Source: Odoribacter sp. AF15-53 (GTDB lineage: Bacteria > Bacteroidota > Bacteroidia > Bacteroidales > Marinifilaceae). From it: DNA of 64,000 bases. Position numbers and translations under genes: made by a program. The notes beneath the pieces are model-generated. The model was not told the origin of the DNA. It saw only the letters and a program-made list of their open reading frames with translations, and made no database searches. This document shows, piece by piece, positions 8,182 to 16,898 of the stretch. Location of the stretch: contig NZ_QUHC01000001.1 in NCBI RefSeq assembly GCF_003479425.1, positions 868,001-932,000 on the forward strand. Direction: 5' to 3'. Positions within the stretch are counted from its first letter, which is position 1, and each line of letters opens with the position of its first letter.

Positions 8182-10731
8182 TTATAGGTTTTTATCCTTG
8201 TACATGTTCTCCCACCAGGCAGGTTGACCTTTCAGGTATTTGGCGAAATAAGCCATGATCGTGTTACCCCAGATAATACGTTGATTATAGTCAACCACGG
8301 CATGATCGGCATTCTTGATCAGTACGAGTTCTACATCTTTGCCCAAAAGTTTCAGGGCCGTGTAAAACTGGATGCTTTCACCCGTGGGAACGTTCACGTC
8401 GGCGGTCCCGTGTAACAGAAGCATGGGTGTTTTGACCTTGTCAGCGTTGAATAACGGGCTTTGATCGACGTAAATATCCTTGCGGTTCCACGGGAACGAG
8501 TGAGCGGAAGCGTTGGTGCTGTAACTGTATCCCCAGTAACCTTCACCCCAGTAGCTGGAAATAGAAGAGATTCCGGCGTGTGATATGGCACAGGCAAAGA
8601 TGTCCGTGCGGGTTTGCAGGTACATGGTGGTAAATCCGCCATAAGATGCACCCATGCATCCCACGCGTTTAGCATCCACGAAAGGATGCGCTTTCAGGAA
8701 AGCCTTGGTACAAGCAATGATTTCATCGGCCGTGATTATTCCCCAGTTATTCTGGTGACGGGCCGAGAATTCCTGCCCGAACCCGGTGGTACCAGAGGGT
8801 TGCATCACGTAAACGACATACCCATTCGCGGCGTACAGGTTAAATGGCCATCTTCCCCCGAAGGTTCTTTCAACCGGAGAGGTTCCCCCGTAATAGTAGA
8901 CGATCATCGGGTATTTTTTGTTCGGATCGAAATCGGCAGGTAAGTAATAACGCCCGTCAATCGTGGTGCCTTTCTTGTAGTTGTAATCCCAGTCTTTTAC
9001 TTGTCCGAAAACAATATTCTTGTATTGTTCCCCTTGCGGGTTCGCCCATTCCTTGGCGTCGAGGTCGGTTAAATTCAACGTGTACACCCGGGTCGGATAA
9101 CTTTCATCGGAAGCGGTGTATACCCCGATATTCCCGTTTTGAGCCAGGCTGATTCTTTGTACCAAGTCTCCCGGGCATTTGATTTTCGAGATTTTCCCGT
9201 CTTTCCCGTAGCGGAACAGGTGAATATAATCGGTATCCCCGGCTATGATGTATATGTTACCGTCTTTGTGCCACACGTAATTTGACACGGAGGGATTGAA
9301 GTCTTTCGTGATCGGGGTCACGTTCTTGGATTTCAGATCATAGATATAGAGTTGGGTGTCGTACCCGTTCACGATTTGTCCTTTGGCGATGTTCACGCCT
9401 ATTTTCCCGAAAGCGTCAGCCGCACCACTGATTACTAATTGAGCGTCATCGGGAGAGAAAGCGCATTGAATGCCTACCAACCGGTCTTTCCAAAGCGTGT
9501 CGACCTGATTCGTGCGCGCGTTCAGGAGATAGATGGATTGCTTTCTGTAGGGGTATTCGTTATAATCCGGGTAGCCCGTGCTGATAAGGATCTGATCTCC
9601 GTTATGACTGATATCCATGATGGAAGTGGTGTAATTCCCCCAGGTCAGGCGGGTATGAATCCCGGTGTTCATATCATATTTACACAGGAAATAACGATTC
9701 CGGTAGTAAGCCTGGCGGTCTTCAATCCCGTCTAGTTTGCGCAATTCCCATTCCTTGGCGTTATAATTTTCATTTTTGTAATACACGAGGTAACTGCGAT
9801 CCGGGGACCAGGTGAACGAACTGATGGATTGATCGGCTTTGAACAGGCGTTTCAGACTTTTTTGCTCGATATCATAGGTATATAACGAGTTCCCCGTTCC
9901 TTCTTTTAACAGGTAGGATAGTTTGTCTTCACCCGGAATCCAAGTCAGATTACTGGCATTGTCCCCGTAGAACGTGTACACGATTTCTTTATCGGTGATT
10001 CTGTACACGTTTGTCATAGAGCTGCTTTTACCTTTGATGATCTCGCCTTCGGTCATGATCAGGTATTTCCCGCTGGGAGAGACTTGTAAACCGCCTACCC
10101 GGGGACCGTTTAGTACGTCGAGGATGTTTTTTCCCCGTTTGGGTGATAGGGTGAATTCTACCGGAACATCTTTAAATTCGGGATTAGCAATGAATTGAGC
10201 GGAAAATAGTTTGTCACTATCTTTTGTTAACAGGCTTTTCACGATGATCGTGTGTTTACCCGGAACCCATTGTACGGTACATTCTTGATTAACGGCTTCC
10301 GTTCCCTTGTGACTTGTATACGTGATCACCTTCACGCCGTCCACGTAAACTTCGGCATTCCCGTAAAAAGAGAATTGTAGCTTCCCGCTTATCCATTGCG
10401 TGTTGGCCGCGTAAACCGCATTCAGTCCGATAGCTGGGGAGTCATTCCCACCTTTGGAAATAACGATGTCATCGGTCACGTTTGCGGTTTCCCAGGTCAG
10501 TGAATGGTATTGCAATTCCCGTGAGCCTACCGAAGGGGTGAAGTTCTCGATATTAAAGGTCGAAAGAGTCAATAGATCTGCCTGTGAAAATGTCTTGTTT
10601 TCAACGTTTTTCACGTTCCCGAAAGCCGGAAACTCTACCGGAACGGGAGGTAGCCCCATCCACTTTTTGACCGTCTGGCCATTTAGTTGAATGGTGCAGA
10701 CGAACAGGAATAAAAATAATAAGTGTTTCAT
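8182..10731 (-). CDS. Secreted S9 family (DPP IV/prolyl oligopeptidase-type) peptidase
   Basis: I start the protein at the ATG at 10731 (849 residues) because it begins a clean signal peptide, MKHLLFLFLFVCTIQLNGQ; an upstream in-frame start would add 22 residues before it. Residues about 25-200 form a beta-rich N-terminal domain. A PD40-type propeller follows (VSPSGKYLIMTEG, WSPDRSYLVYY, FSPDDAQLVISG), then an alpha/beta-hydrolase domain from about residue 600. The catalytic Ser is in CMGASYGGFTTMY, the Asp in HGTADVNVPTGES and the His in NADHAVVDY. Family members cleave dipeptides or process oligopeptides in the periplasm. Substrate preference cannot be read from the sequence. Confidence 0.93.
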   Translation of the reverse strand: MKHLLFLFLFVCTIQLNGQTVKKWMGLPPVPVEFPAFGNVKNVENKTFSQADLLTLSTFNIENFTPSVGSRELQYHSLTWETANVTDDIVISKGGNDSPAIGLNAVYAANTQWISGKLQFSFYGNAEVYVDGVKVITYTSHKGTEAVNQECTVQWVPGKHTIIVKSLLTKDSDKLFSAQFIANPEFKDVPVEFTLSPKRGKNILDVLNGPRVGGLQVSPSGKYLIMTEGEIIKGKSSSMTNVYRITDKEIVYTFYGDNASNLTWIPGEDKLSYLLKEGTGNSLYTYDIEQKSLKRLFKADQSISSFTWSPDRSYLVYYKNENYNAKEWELRKLDGIEDRQAYYRNRYFLCKYDMNTGIHTRLTWGNYTTSIMDISHNGDQILISTGYPDYNEYPYRKQSIYLLNARTNQVDTLWKDRLVGIQCAFSPDDAQLVISGAADAFGKIGVNIAKGQIVNGYDTQLYIYDLKSKNVTPITKDFNPSVSNYVWHKDGNIYIIAGDTDYIHLFRYGKDGKISKIKCPGDLVQRISLAQNGNIGVYTASDESYPTRVYTLNLTDLDAKEWANPQGEQYKNIVFGQVKDWDYNYKKGTTIDGRYYLPADFDPNKKYPMIVYYYGGTSPVERTFGGRWPFNLYAANGYVVYVMQPSGTTGFGQEFSARHQNNWGIITADEIIACTKAFLKAHPFVDAKRVGCMGASYGGFTTMYLQTRTDIFACAISHAGISSISSYWGEGYWGYSYSTNASAHSFPWNRKDIYVDQSPLFNADKVKTPMLLLHGTADVNVPTGESIQFYTALKLLGKDVELVLIKNADHAVVDYNQRIIWGNTIMAYFAKYLKGQPAWWENMYKDKNL

Positions 10732-10765
10732 TTTATCGTGTTTAATTAATTTGAATTCATTCCCG

Positions 10766-10798
10766 CAAAAATATGGATTATATTTTAATAACCCCAAC
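10766..10798 (-). promoter_or_regulatory. Probable promoter of S9 peptidase gene
   Basis: On the minus strand TATTTTTG (plus CAAAAATA, 10766-10773) matches the -7 consensus. A GTTG box (plus CAAC, 10795-10798) sits about 21 nt upstream. It lies 34 nt upstream of the chosen start. Confidence 0.5.
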
Positions 10799-10887
10799 TT
10801 AATTGGGCACGCGGGTTATTTTGAATGGATTACTTTTTTGTTGATGAGTTATCGTTGTTTGTAATTCATGGATAATCAATAGATAAT

Positions 10888-10991
10888 CTTACATGTCTTC
10901 GTTATCTTTTCGTTATACCATGCTTAAACCAACCTTCTATAGAACGAAGAGATAAGGAAGCTATAAGCCAGAGATAACGAAGAGATGTAAG
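10888..10991. repeat. 104-bp inverted-repeat element
   Basis: The 20-nt left end CTTACATGTCTTCGTTATCT (10888-10907) and right end (10972-10991) are reverse complements with one mismatch. Further pairing inside uses a second copy of the GAACGAAGAGATAA-like word near 10942-10957. The element could form one long hairpin or be a small MITE. It encodes nothing. Confidence 0.7.
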
Positions 10992-11062
10992 CGATGGTAG
11001 GGAGAAAAACATGTTGTTTTGTTTATTTTTTTGTCTCTGTACTGGCATATAAAAATTATGCT

Positions 11063-11070
11063 TATCTTTG
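11063..11070 (+). promoter_or_regulatory. -7 element of the DUF3791/DUF3990 operon
   Basis: TATCTTTG at 11063-11070 is a perfect TAnnTTTG element 37 nt upstream of the first ATG. No good TTTG box is found at the expected -33 spacing, so the promoter may be weak or regulated. Confidence 0.5.
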
Positions 11071-11106
11071 CAATAAGACTGCTTGTTTTTAATAAAAGTA
11101 TATGAT

Positions 11107-11328
11107 ATGAAATATAATGTTCGAGATATATTGGAGTACATCATAGCATTGGTTAATGAGTTCGCCAAGAAGTTTAATTTAACTGATGTTCAGGCTTATC
11201 GTTATATTCGAATTCATAAAGGAGTTACTTTTATAGAGGAAAATTATGGTATTATACACACGTTGGATTTTGATGAAGCAGTTAATAGTGTTGCCATGTT
11301 TTGTCGTAGAGTGGGAGGTGCCTTATGA
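11107..11328 (+). CDS. DUF3791 domain small protein (putative antitoxin or partner)
   Basis: This 73-residue protein is all-helical in appearance: DILEYIIALVNEFAKKFNLTDVQAYRYIRIHKGVTFIEENYGI, then HTLDFDEAVNSVAMFCRRVGG. The pattern fits DUF3791, which is usually found directly upstream of DUF3990. I chose the ATG at 11107; an in-frame TTG at 11083 would add eight residues. Its stop overlaps the start of the next gene by four bases (ATGA), showing translational coupling. A role as antitoxin or regulatory partner is inference from size and arrangement. Confidence 0.75.
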   Translation: MKYNVRDILEYIIALVNEFAKKFNLTDVQAYRYIRIHKGVTFIEENYGIIHTLDFDEAVNSVAMFCRRVGGAL

Positions 11329-11795
11329 TTCTTTACCACGGTTCGAATATGCCAATTGAAAAGATTGAATTGGAGATGTCGAAATCTAATAAAGACTTTG
11401 GGAAAGGTTTTTATCTGTCCGAGAATGAAATGCAAGCAACTGAAATGGCCCGTTTTAAAATGTTGACATTGGGAGGAGAAGCTATTGTTTCAAAATTTGA
11501 ATTTGACGAAAGCGTGATGACCAACAATTCATTACATGTAAAAATTTTTACAGAATATTCTGAAGAGTGGGCTGATTTTGTTTTTGCCAATAGAGATGGA
11601 GTAGATGTAAAAATAAAGTATGATATCGTTTACGGTCCGATAGCTAATGATAAAGTCGGATTACAAATTCGTAAACTAAAGGATGGAAATATTGATCGTT
11701 CTGAGTTCTTGAACCGTTTAAAGTATATGAAAGGTATTACCTATCAATACTTTTTCGGTACTCAAAAAGCAATTGCATTTCTTTCAAAAATTTAA
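11325..11795 (+). CDS. DUF3990 protein, ADP-ribosyltransferase-like (putative toxin)
   Basis: This 156-residue protein starts LYHGSN, has FGKGFYLSENEMQA near residues 25-39 and ends with ITYQYFFGTQKAIAFL. His in the first motif, Tyr in the second and Gln in the third have the order expected of an ART-fold H-Y-[E/Q] triad; DUF3990 is, as I recall, placed in the ADP-ribosyl clan. It has no signal peptide, so it would act on cytoplasmic NAD+ or a target. It is wedged between two small proteins, overlapping the first by 4 bp and lying 5 bp before the second. This arrangement suggests a toxin with one or two partners. Activity is inference; the family match is good. Confidence 0.75.
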   Translation: MILYHGSNMPIEKIELEMSKSNKDFGKGFYLSENEMQATEMARFKMLTLGGEAIVSKFEFDESVMTNNSLHVKIFTEYSEEWADFVFANRDGVDVKIKYDIVYGPIANDKVGLQIRKLKDGNIDRSEFLNRLKYMKGITYQYFFGTQKAIAFLSKI

Positions 11796-11800
11796 TAGAG

Positions 11801-12025
11801 ATGAATCGTGAAGAATTTGAATATATGAAAGAGGCTTTGACTACAGATCTGGCAGAGTTACTTGTTAATAATTATCACATGTCTGCAATTGAGGCCTTGG
11901 ATGTTCTTTATGCCTCTGATACTTATGCCAAATTACGTGATCCTCAAACAGGATTATATTTTCAGAGTTCATTATATGTCTATTCGTTGCTGGAGAATGA
12001 ACTTGCAACAGGTTCCATGGGATAA
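11801..12025 (+). CDS. Small helical protein, DUF3791-like (second partner)
   Basis: This 74-residue acidic protein (MNREEFEYMKEALTTDLAELLV...) includes MSAIEALDVLYASDTYAKLRD and PQTGLYFQSSLYVYSLLENEL. This fits the helix-plus-SDTY..L.D pattern seen in DUF3791 or closely related proteins. It starts 5 nt after the DUF3990 stop and closes the operon. It could be the actual antitoxin, with the first gene a co-factor, or the reverse. Assignment to DUF3791 is moderate. Confidence 0.65.
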   Translation: MNREEFEYMKEALTTDLAELLVNNYHMSAIEALDVLYASDTYAKLRDPQTGLYFQSSLYVYSLLENELATGSMG

Positions 12026-12113
12026 TTTTTGTATATCTTTGAGTTTTAAAATCTCCGTACGTGGGATTAGGAGGCGTGAATAATATTTGACCAAGAATGA
12101 TTTTAACGAATAG

Positions 12114-12148
12114 TAGAACAAGTTTTTTCTCTTGTTCTATTTTCTTTT
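12114..12148 (+). terminator. Terminator of the DUF3791/DUF3990 operon
   Basis: The stem TAGAACAAG (12114-12122) pairs with CTTGTTCTA (12131-12139) across an 8-nt loop and is followed by TTTTCTTTT. Confidence 0.85.
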
Positions 12149-12305
12149 GATGTTGTGTAATTTGGTTTTTATCAATGGTATACATTCCTTTTTTTACTTG
12201 GAATGAAAGACGAATTATCTCTAGCCTGAAAAATAAATGAAAAAAAGTTGTTTTTTTTATTACACCAAATGCCACTTAAATCGCTTTAGTATTAAAACCG
12301 AAAAG

Positions 12306-13472
12306 ATGTTAAGTAGAGAAGAACATATAGCCCGATTAATTTTCCTGCATATTCAGGGAATGACGGATGATGCACAGGAGAGGGAACTGAGCGAATGGAG
12401 AGCTGGTTCCCTGAGCCACGAGGCTCTTTTCCAACGTATGTTATCCAATGAACACGTTGAGAAAAGTATATTTCGTTTTGTAAAAACGGAAGAGGAAGAA
12501 GAGAAGGGATGGCAAATGCTTCAACAGAAAGTGGAGAACAGACGTCCGGATCGAAAAGTAAAATGGTTTGCTTATGCCGCGGCTATAGCTTTATTAATAA
12601 GCACGTGGGGAATCTTTTATTATTCGGGGAAAGAGAATCGGCGAGAAATGCTCCCGGTGGTTAAAAATGATTTACAACTTCCCGGTTCCCGTGCGATCTT
12701 GATATTGCCGGATGGTCGTAAAGTAAATCTGGAAGATGAAATGTTACGTTCTGATCTGGCTAAGAATGATAGTTTATTGTTATTTAGTGCGAGTTCTTTA
12801 AGATATCGGGACATTGATTCTCCGGATACAACAGAGGTTTTTCATACATTGGAAATTCCCCGGGGAGGAGAATATCTATTAACCTTGTCGGATAGTACGA
12901 TTATTTACTTGAATTCTGAATCAACTTTAAGTTTTCCAGTGAAATTCCAAGGTAATGAACGTCGGGTACATTTGACCGGAGAGGCTTATTTTAAAGTCCG
13001 TAAGAATGCTGAACGTCCTTTTGTCGTGATGGCCGGGGATGTGAAGGTGTTGGTAACAGGGACAACTTTTGGAGTTCGGGCCTACAAAGATGAGAGCGAT
13101 ATTCAAACAACGTTGGCTAGTGGAAGTGTGACGATACTGGCAAAAGGGAAAAGTGTGAAACTTGTTCCTAACAGGCAGGCCGTATTTAATAAATCGACAC
13201 TGGGACTACAAGTCCGGGATGTTAATGTTGATTTATATCTGGCATGGGCGGACGGACGACTCGTGTATGATGATTGTCCCTTGGAAAAGATACTGACGGA
13301 TTTGAGTCGGTGGTATAACATTGATGTGTTTTATAGTCGGGATGAATTACGGTCGTTCAAGTTCTCGTTAAACATGAAAAAGCATGAAGCTTTTTCTCAA
13401 GTGTTAGAATTAATAAGCAGAACCGGAGAGGTTCAATTTGATATAAAAGATAACACGGTTATAGTAAGATAA
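12306..13472 (+). CDS. FecR family anti-sigma factor
   Basis: I start at the ATG at 12306 (MLSREEHIARLI; 388 residues); an upstream in-frame start adds 23 unlikely residues. The cytoplasmic part up to about residue 85 carries the sigma-binding helices, including EWRAGSLSHEALFQRM. One membrane segment follows (FAYAAAIALLISTWGIFYYS). The periplasmic part has the FecR domain (LEIPRGGEYLLTLSDSTIIYLNSES, RRVHLTGEAYFKV, VLVTGTTFGVRAY) and a C-terminal DUF4974 region (LAWADGRLVYDDCPLEKILTDLSRWYNIDVFY). FecR proteins relay substrate signals from a SusC-type receptor to an ECF sigma factor. No sigma gene lies beside it; the nearest is at 31486-32037 on the other strand. Confidence 0.95.
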   Translation: MLSREEHIARLIFLHIQGMTDDAQERELSEWRAGSLSHEALFQRMLSNEHVEKSIFRFVKTEEEEEKGWQMLQQKVENRRPDRKVKWFAYAAAIALLISTWGIFYYSGKENRREMLPVVKNDLQLPGSRAILILPDGRKVNLEDEMLRSDLAKNDSLLLFSASSLRYRDIDSPDTTEVFHTLEIPRGGEYLLTLSDSTIIYLNSESTLSFPVKFQGNERRVHLTGEAYFKVRKNAERPFVVMAGDVKVLVTGTTFGVRAYKDESDIQTTLASGSVTILAKGKSVKLVPNRQAVFNKSTLGLQVRDVNVDLYLAWADGRLVYDDCPLEKILTDLSRWYNIDVFYSRDELRSFKFSLNMKKHEAFSQVLELISRTGEVQFDIKDNTVIVR

Positions 13473-13500
13473 AAAAGTAGCGCTGTTAACACTACTTTTT
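13472..13500 (+). terminator. Terminator-like hairpin between fecR and susC (possible attenuator)
   Basis: AAAAAGTAG (13472-13480) pairs with CTACTTTTT (13492-13500) across an 11-nt loop, giving a short stem ending in T residues. It begins at the fecR stop codon and is followed at once by a second hairpin. It could lower read-through from fecR into susC. Confidence 0.6.
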
Positions 13501-13506
13501 GCATTT

Positions 13507-13529
13507 ACATCCTGCTGCTAACAGGATGT
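13507..13529 (+). promoter_or_regulatory. Second leader hairpin upstream of susC
   Basis: ACATCCTG (13507-13514) pairs perfectly with CAGGATGT (13522-13529) around a 7-nt loop, ending 30 nt before the susC start. With the preceding stem it forms a tandem hairpin leader. Confidence 0.5.
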
Positions 13530-13559
13530 GGAGAATTGTTGAATTCAAAAAACAAAATT

Positions 13560-16500
13560 ATGAAGAAAATTTCTAATGTCGTTGGGAAGAGGCGGTTTTT
13601 ATTCTTCCTTTTCTTGATTTTCACAACTCAATTTAGTCTGGATGCGTATTCGCAAGAGAAAAAAATCTCGTTTACGCTGGAAAATGCTTCTTTAAAGGAG
13701 ATCATTAGTGAAATACGTAAAAGTTCGGATTATGATTTCGTTTACCGGGATGTGAATCTGGAAGCGTTTACCCGGAGGGATGTTACTTTTAAAGATGCGA
13801 CGGTTGCGCAGATTCTTGCGGAATGCTTGAAAGGTACGAATCTTGGATACGAGATTAACGGGAAGACGATTATTATTCGTAAACAGGATGCAAAGCAAGA
13901 GGAAGCGAAGGTAAAAACGATCACGGGTAAAGTCACGGATGAACAAGGAAATGTGTTACCGGGGGTTACGGTGATGATTAAGGGAACCACCTTGGGAACA
14001 GCAACAAGTCCTGACGGGGAATACAAGTTGGAAATACCCGGAAGCGGTGATCAAGTTCTGGTATTCTCGTTCGTGGGAATGAAAACGCAAGAGATTGCTA
14101 TCGGTTCAAGAACGAAGATAGATGTGAAGCTGGCTGAAGATACCGAAACTCTGGAAGATGTGGTTGTAACGGGTATTTTTACCAAATCGAAAGAGAGTTA
14201 TACGGGAGCAGTTACTTCTGTTTCGGCTAAAGAGCTAAAGATGTATAAAGGACAGAATTTGCTTGCCACCTTGCGTAATATTGATCCCTCGATTAACGTT
14301 GTCGCGAATAATGCCTTGGGTAGTAATCCGAATGTGATACCGGAAATCAATATCCGGGGTAATTCCTCTTTGCCCGTAACCGTGGATGAATTGAACAATC
14401 AAGCATCAAAGCAATTGAATGCTCCGCTGGTAATCATGGATGGATTCGAGATTTCGTTACAAAAATTGATGGACTTCAATGATGAAGAAATTGAGAATAT
14501 CAATATCTTGAAAGATGCTTCTGCTACTGCTATTTATGGTTCACGGGGGGCTAACGGTGTGATCGTGGTGACGACGAAAACTCCCAAGCCCGGTAAGTTA
14601 AGAATTTTCGCGCAGGGAGGAATAAATATTGAAATGCCTGACCTTTCTTCTTATGATTTGTTGAATGCTCGCGATAAATTGGAATTGGAACGTATTGTCG
14701 GTTTGTATGATGATAAAGAAGATGTTGTGAGAGACAGGGCATTGAAGGAGAGGTACAATGAATTGTACTCGGAGGTTTTGAAAGGGGTGAACACGCATTG
14801 GCTGAGTCAACCCATACGTACCGGAGTCGGGCAGAAGTACAATTTGCGTTTGGAAGGAGGAAACGAGGCGTTCCGTTGGGGTACAAGTCTTTCTTATAAC
14901 TCGGTAATGGGAGCCATGAAAGGATCTGAAAGAAATACTTTTAGCGGTAGTGTAACCTTGTCTTACTCGGTGAAAAATGTGATCTTTAAAAATCAGACAG
15001 GAATAGACATAAACAAGGGTGTAGAGAGTAAATATGGTACATTTTCCGATTACGCTAAGATGAACCCGTATTACCGGATAAAAGATGAAAACGGGGAGTA
15101 TATTAAAGAATACTCGATAAAGGGCGAGAAGCAATATAATCCACTTTACAATTCTCGATTGAACGGGAAAGACGAGGACAAATACACGTTGATCACGAAT
15201 AATTTCTCTATAGAGTGGAGTATTAATAGTGATTTACGTTTACGCGCTCAATTAGGATTACAGAAACAGACGAACACGTCTGATAAGTTTGAGCCAGCGG
15301 ATCACACATCATTTGCATCATCTACGGATAGTGACAGTTATTTTCGCAAGGGAAGATATACTTACGGTACGGGTGAAGACATTAATATTGATGCCAACGT
15401 GACGTTGAGCTATTCGAAAACATTTTTGGACAAGCATCAAGTATATGCCGGGTTTGATTATTCGATAGCACAAGAAAAAAATCACAATTACACGTTTATC
15501 GTGGAAGGATTTCCCGACAAAAAGTTGGATTTTATCGGGAATGCTTTGCAATACGAGAAAAACGGGGTTCCCTCCGGTACGGAAGAATTGTCACGCCGGG
15601 TAGGGTTCACGGGAAATGTCAACTATATTTACGATAATCGTTATTACATGGACTTGTCTTTCCGCGTGGACGGATCATCGTTGTTCGGTACGAAAAATAA
15701 ATTTGCACCGTTCTGGAGTGCCGGTATCGGATGGAATCTACATAACGAGAAATTCATGGAGAAACAAGATATCGTGAATAATTTCCGGATTCGCGGATCG
15801 TACGGAGAAACCGGATCGCAACAATTTTCTTCTTATCAGGCATTATCGACTTTCCAAAGTTACACGGGAAAACGTTATATTATTTGGAACGGATCCGAGT
15901 TGATGGGATTGGGTAACGAGAAGTTGAAATGGCAGGTGACAAAACAATTGAACGGGGGTATTGAAGTTGGGCTTTTTGACGGTCGTTTGTCAGCTTCTTT
16001 TGATCTATACAGCAAGAAGACATCTAATTTGTTATCACAAATGGACTTGCCGTCAGCAAACGGGTTCAGTTCTTACGTGGACAACGTGGGAGAGGTGAAG
16101 AATACCGGATACGAAGTGATGCTTAGCGGTTATTTAATGCGTGATACACACCGAAATATTATCTGGTCGGTAACAGGAAAACTGGCATATACGAAAAATA
16201 AAATCACGAAACTTTCAGAGGCTATCAAACGACAAAGTGAGCTTTATAAAGCGAAAGACGTGGAGATAAATTCGTTATTATATGAAGGTTACGCGCAGAA
16301 TTCTATTTGGGCTGTACCTTCATTGGGGATTGATCCGAGTACGGGTTATGAAATATTCCTAGATAAGAACGGGAATATCACGGATAAATGGAATCCTTCG
16401 GACAAGCGTTATTTTGGTGTGGACGAACCCAAATACAGGGGAAATCTGAGTACTTATTTTGCATGGAAAGATCTTTCCGTGAACCTTTCGTTTGCTTATC

Positions 16501-16886
16501 AATGGGGGGGACAACAATATAACGAGACTTTGCTTAATAAAGTGGAAGTAACATCGAGTTATATAAATTTAAATAATGTTGATAGCCGGGTGTTGAAAAA
16601 GAGATGGCAAAATCCCGGAGACGTGAAACCGTATAAGGGATATGGTTCTTCCTCGACGAAGGCAACTTCTCGTTTCGTGATGGATGATAATGTATTCCAA
16701 TTCCAGAGTGCCAGCGTGGAGTATCGCTTCCGTTCTGATTTCTTGCGTGACAGATGGAAAATAGAGACACTTAATATAGGGGCTAATATGTCGGATATTT
16801 TCTATATCTCTTCCATCAAACGAGAGAGAGGAACTTCTTATCCGTTTGCTCGTCGATTGACTCTAACTCTTTCAGTAATGTTCTAA
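13560..16886 (+). CDS. SusC/RagA-family TonB-dependent transporter with STN domain
   Basis: This 1108-residue protein (ATG at 13560) begins with a signal peptide ending SLDAYSQ. An STN (secretin/TonB short N-terminal) domain follows at about residues 40-112 (ISFTLENASLKEIISEIRK ... YEINGKTIIIRK), then a CarboxypepD_reg-like domain at about 120-200 (ITGKVTDEQGNVLPGVTVMIKGT). The plug comes next, with the SusC motif near IKDASATAIYGSRGANGVIVV (written here as KDASATAIYGSRGANGVIV), then a large outer-membrane barrel to the C-terminal LTLTLSVMF. The STN domain contacts FecR, so this receptor probably also signals its own induction. It imports the locus's substrate across the outer membrane, paired with the SusD protein that starts 12 nt downstream. 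Confidence 0.97.
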   Translation: MKKISNVVGKRRFLFFLFLIFTTQFSLDAYSQEKKISFTLENASLKEIISEIRKSSDYDFVYRDVNLEAFTRRDVTFKDATVAQILAECLKGTNLGYEINGKTIIIRKQDAKQEEAKVKTITGKVTDEQGNVLPGVTVMIKGTTLGTATSPDGEYKLEIPGSGDQVLVFSFVGMKTQEIAIGSRTKIDVKLAEDTETLEDVVVTGIFTKSKESYTGAVTSVSAKELKMYKGQNLLATLRNIDPSINVVANNALGSNPNVIPEINIRGNSSLPVTVDELNNQASKQLNAPLVIMDGFEISLQKLMDFNDEEIENINILKDASATAIYGSRGANGVIVVTTKTPKPGKLRIFAQGGINIEMPDLSSYDLLNARDKLELERIVGLYDDKEDVVRDRALKERYNELYSEVLKGVNTHWLSQPIRTGVGQKYNLRLEGGNEAFRWGTSLSYNSVMGAMKGSERNTFSGSVTLSYSVKNVIFKNQTGIDINKGVESKYGTFSDYAKMNPYYRIKDENGEYIKEYSIKGEKQYNPLYNSRLNGKDEDKYTLITNNFSIEWSINSDLRLRAQLGLQKQTNTSDKFEPADHTSFASSTDSDSYFRKGRYTYGTGEDINIDANVTLSYSKTFLDKHQVYAGFDYSIAQEKNHNYTFIVEGFPDKKLDFIGNALQYEKNGVPSGTEELSRRVGFTGNVNYIYDNRYYMDLSFRVDGSSLFGTKNKFAPFWSAGIGWNLHNEKFMEKQDIVNNFRIRGSYGETGSQQFSSYQALSTFQSYTGKRYIIWNGSELMGLGNEKLKWQVTKQLNGGIEVGLFDGRLSASFDLYSKKTSNLLSQMDLPSANGFSSYVDNVGEVKNTGYEVMLSGYLMRDTHRNIIWSVTGKLAYTKNKITKLSEAIKRQSELYKAKDVEINSLLYEGYAQNSIWAVPSLGIDPSTGYEIFLDKNGNITDKWNPSDKRYFGVDEPKYRGNLSTYFAWKDLSVNLSFAYQWGGQQYNETLLNKVEVTSSYINLNNVDSRVLKKRWQNPGDVKPYKGYGSSSTKATSRFVMDDNVFQFQSASVEYRFRSDFLRDRWKIETLNIGANMSDIFYISSIKRERGTSYPFARRLTLTLSVMF

Positions 16887-16898
16887 ACAAATGATATT

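Larger units (their letters stand above)
10799..11106. other. Divergent intergenic region with a long inverted repeat
   Basis: This non-coding stretch separates the S9 peptidase (minus) from the DUF3791 operon (plus). It contains the inverted repeat described at 10888-10991 and the -7 element at 11063-11070. No further gene is supported. Confidence 0.6.
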
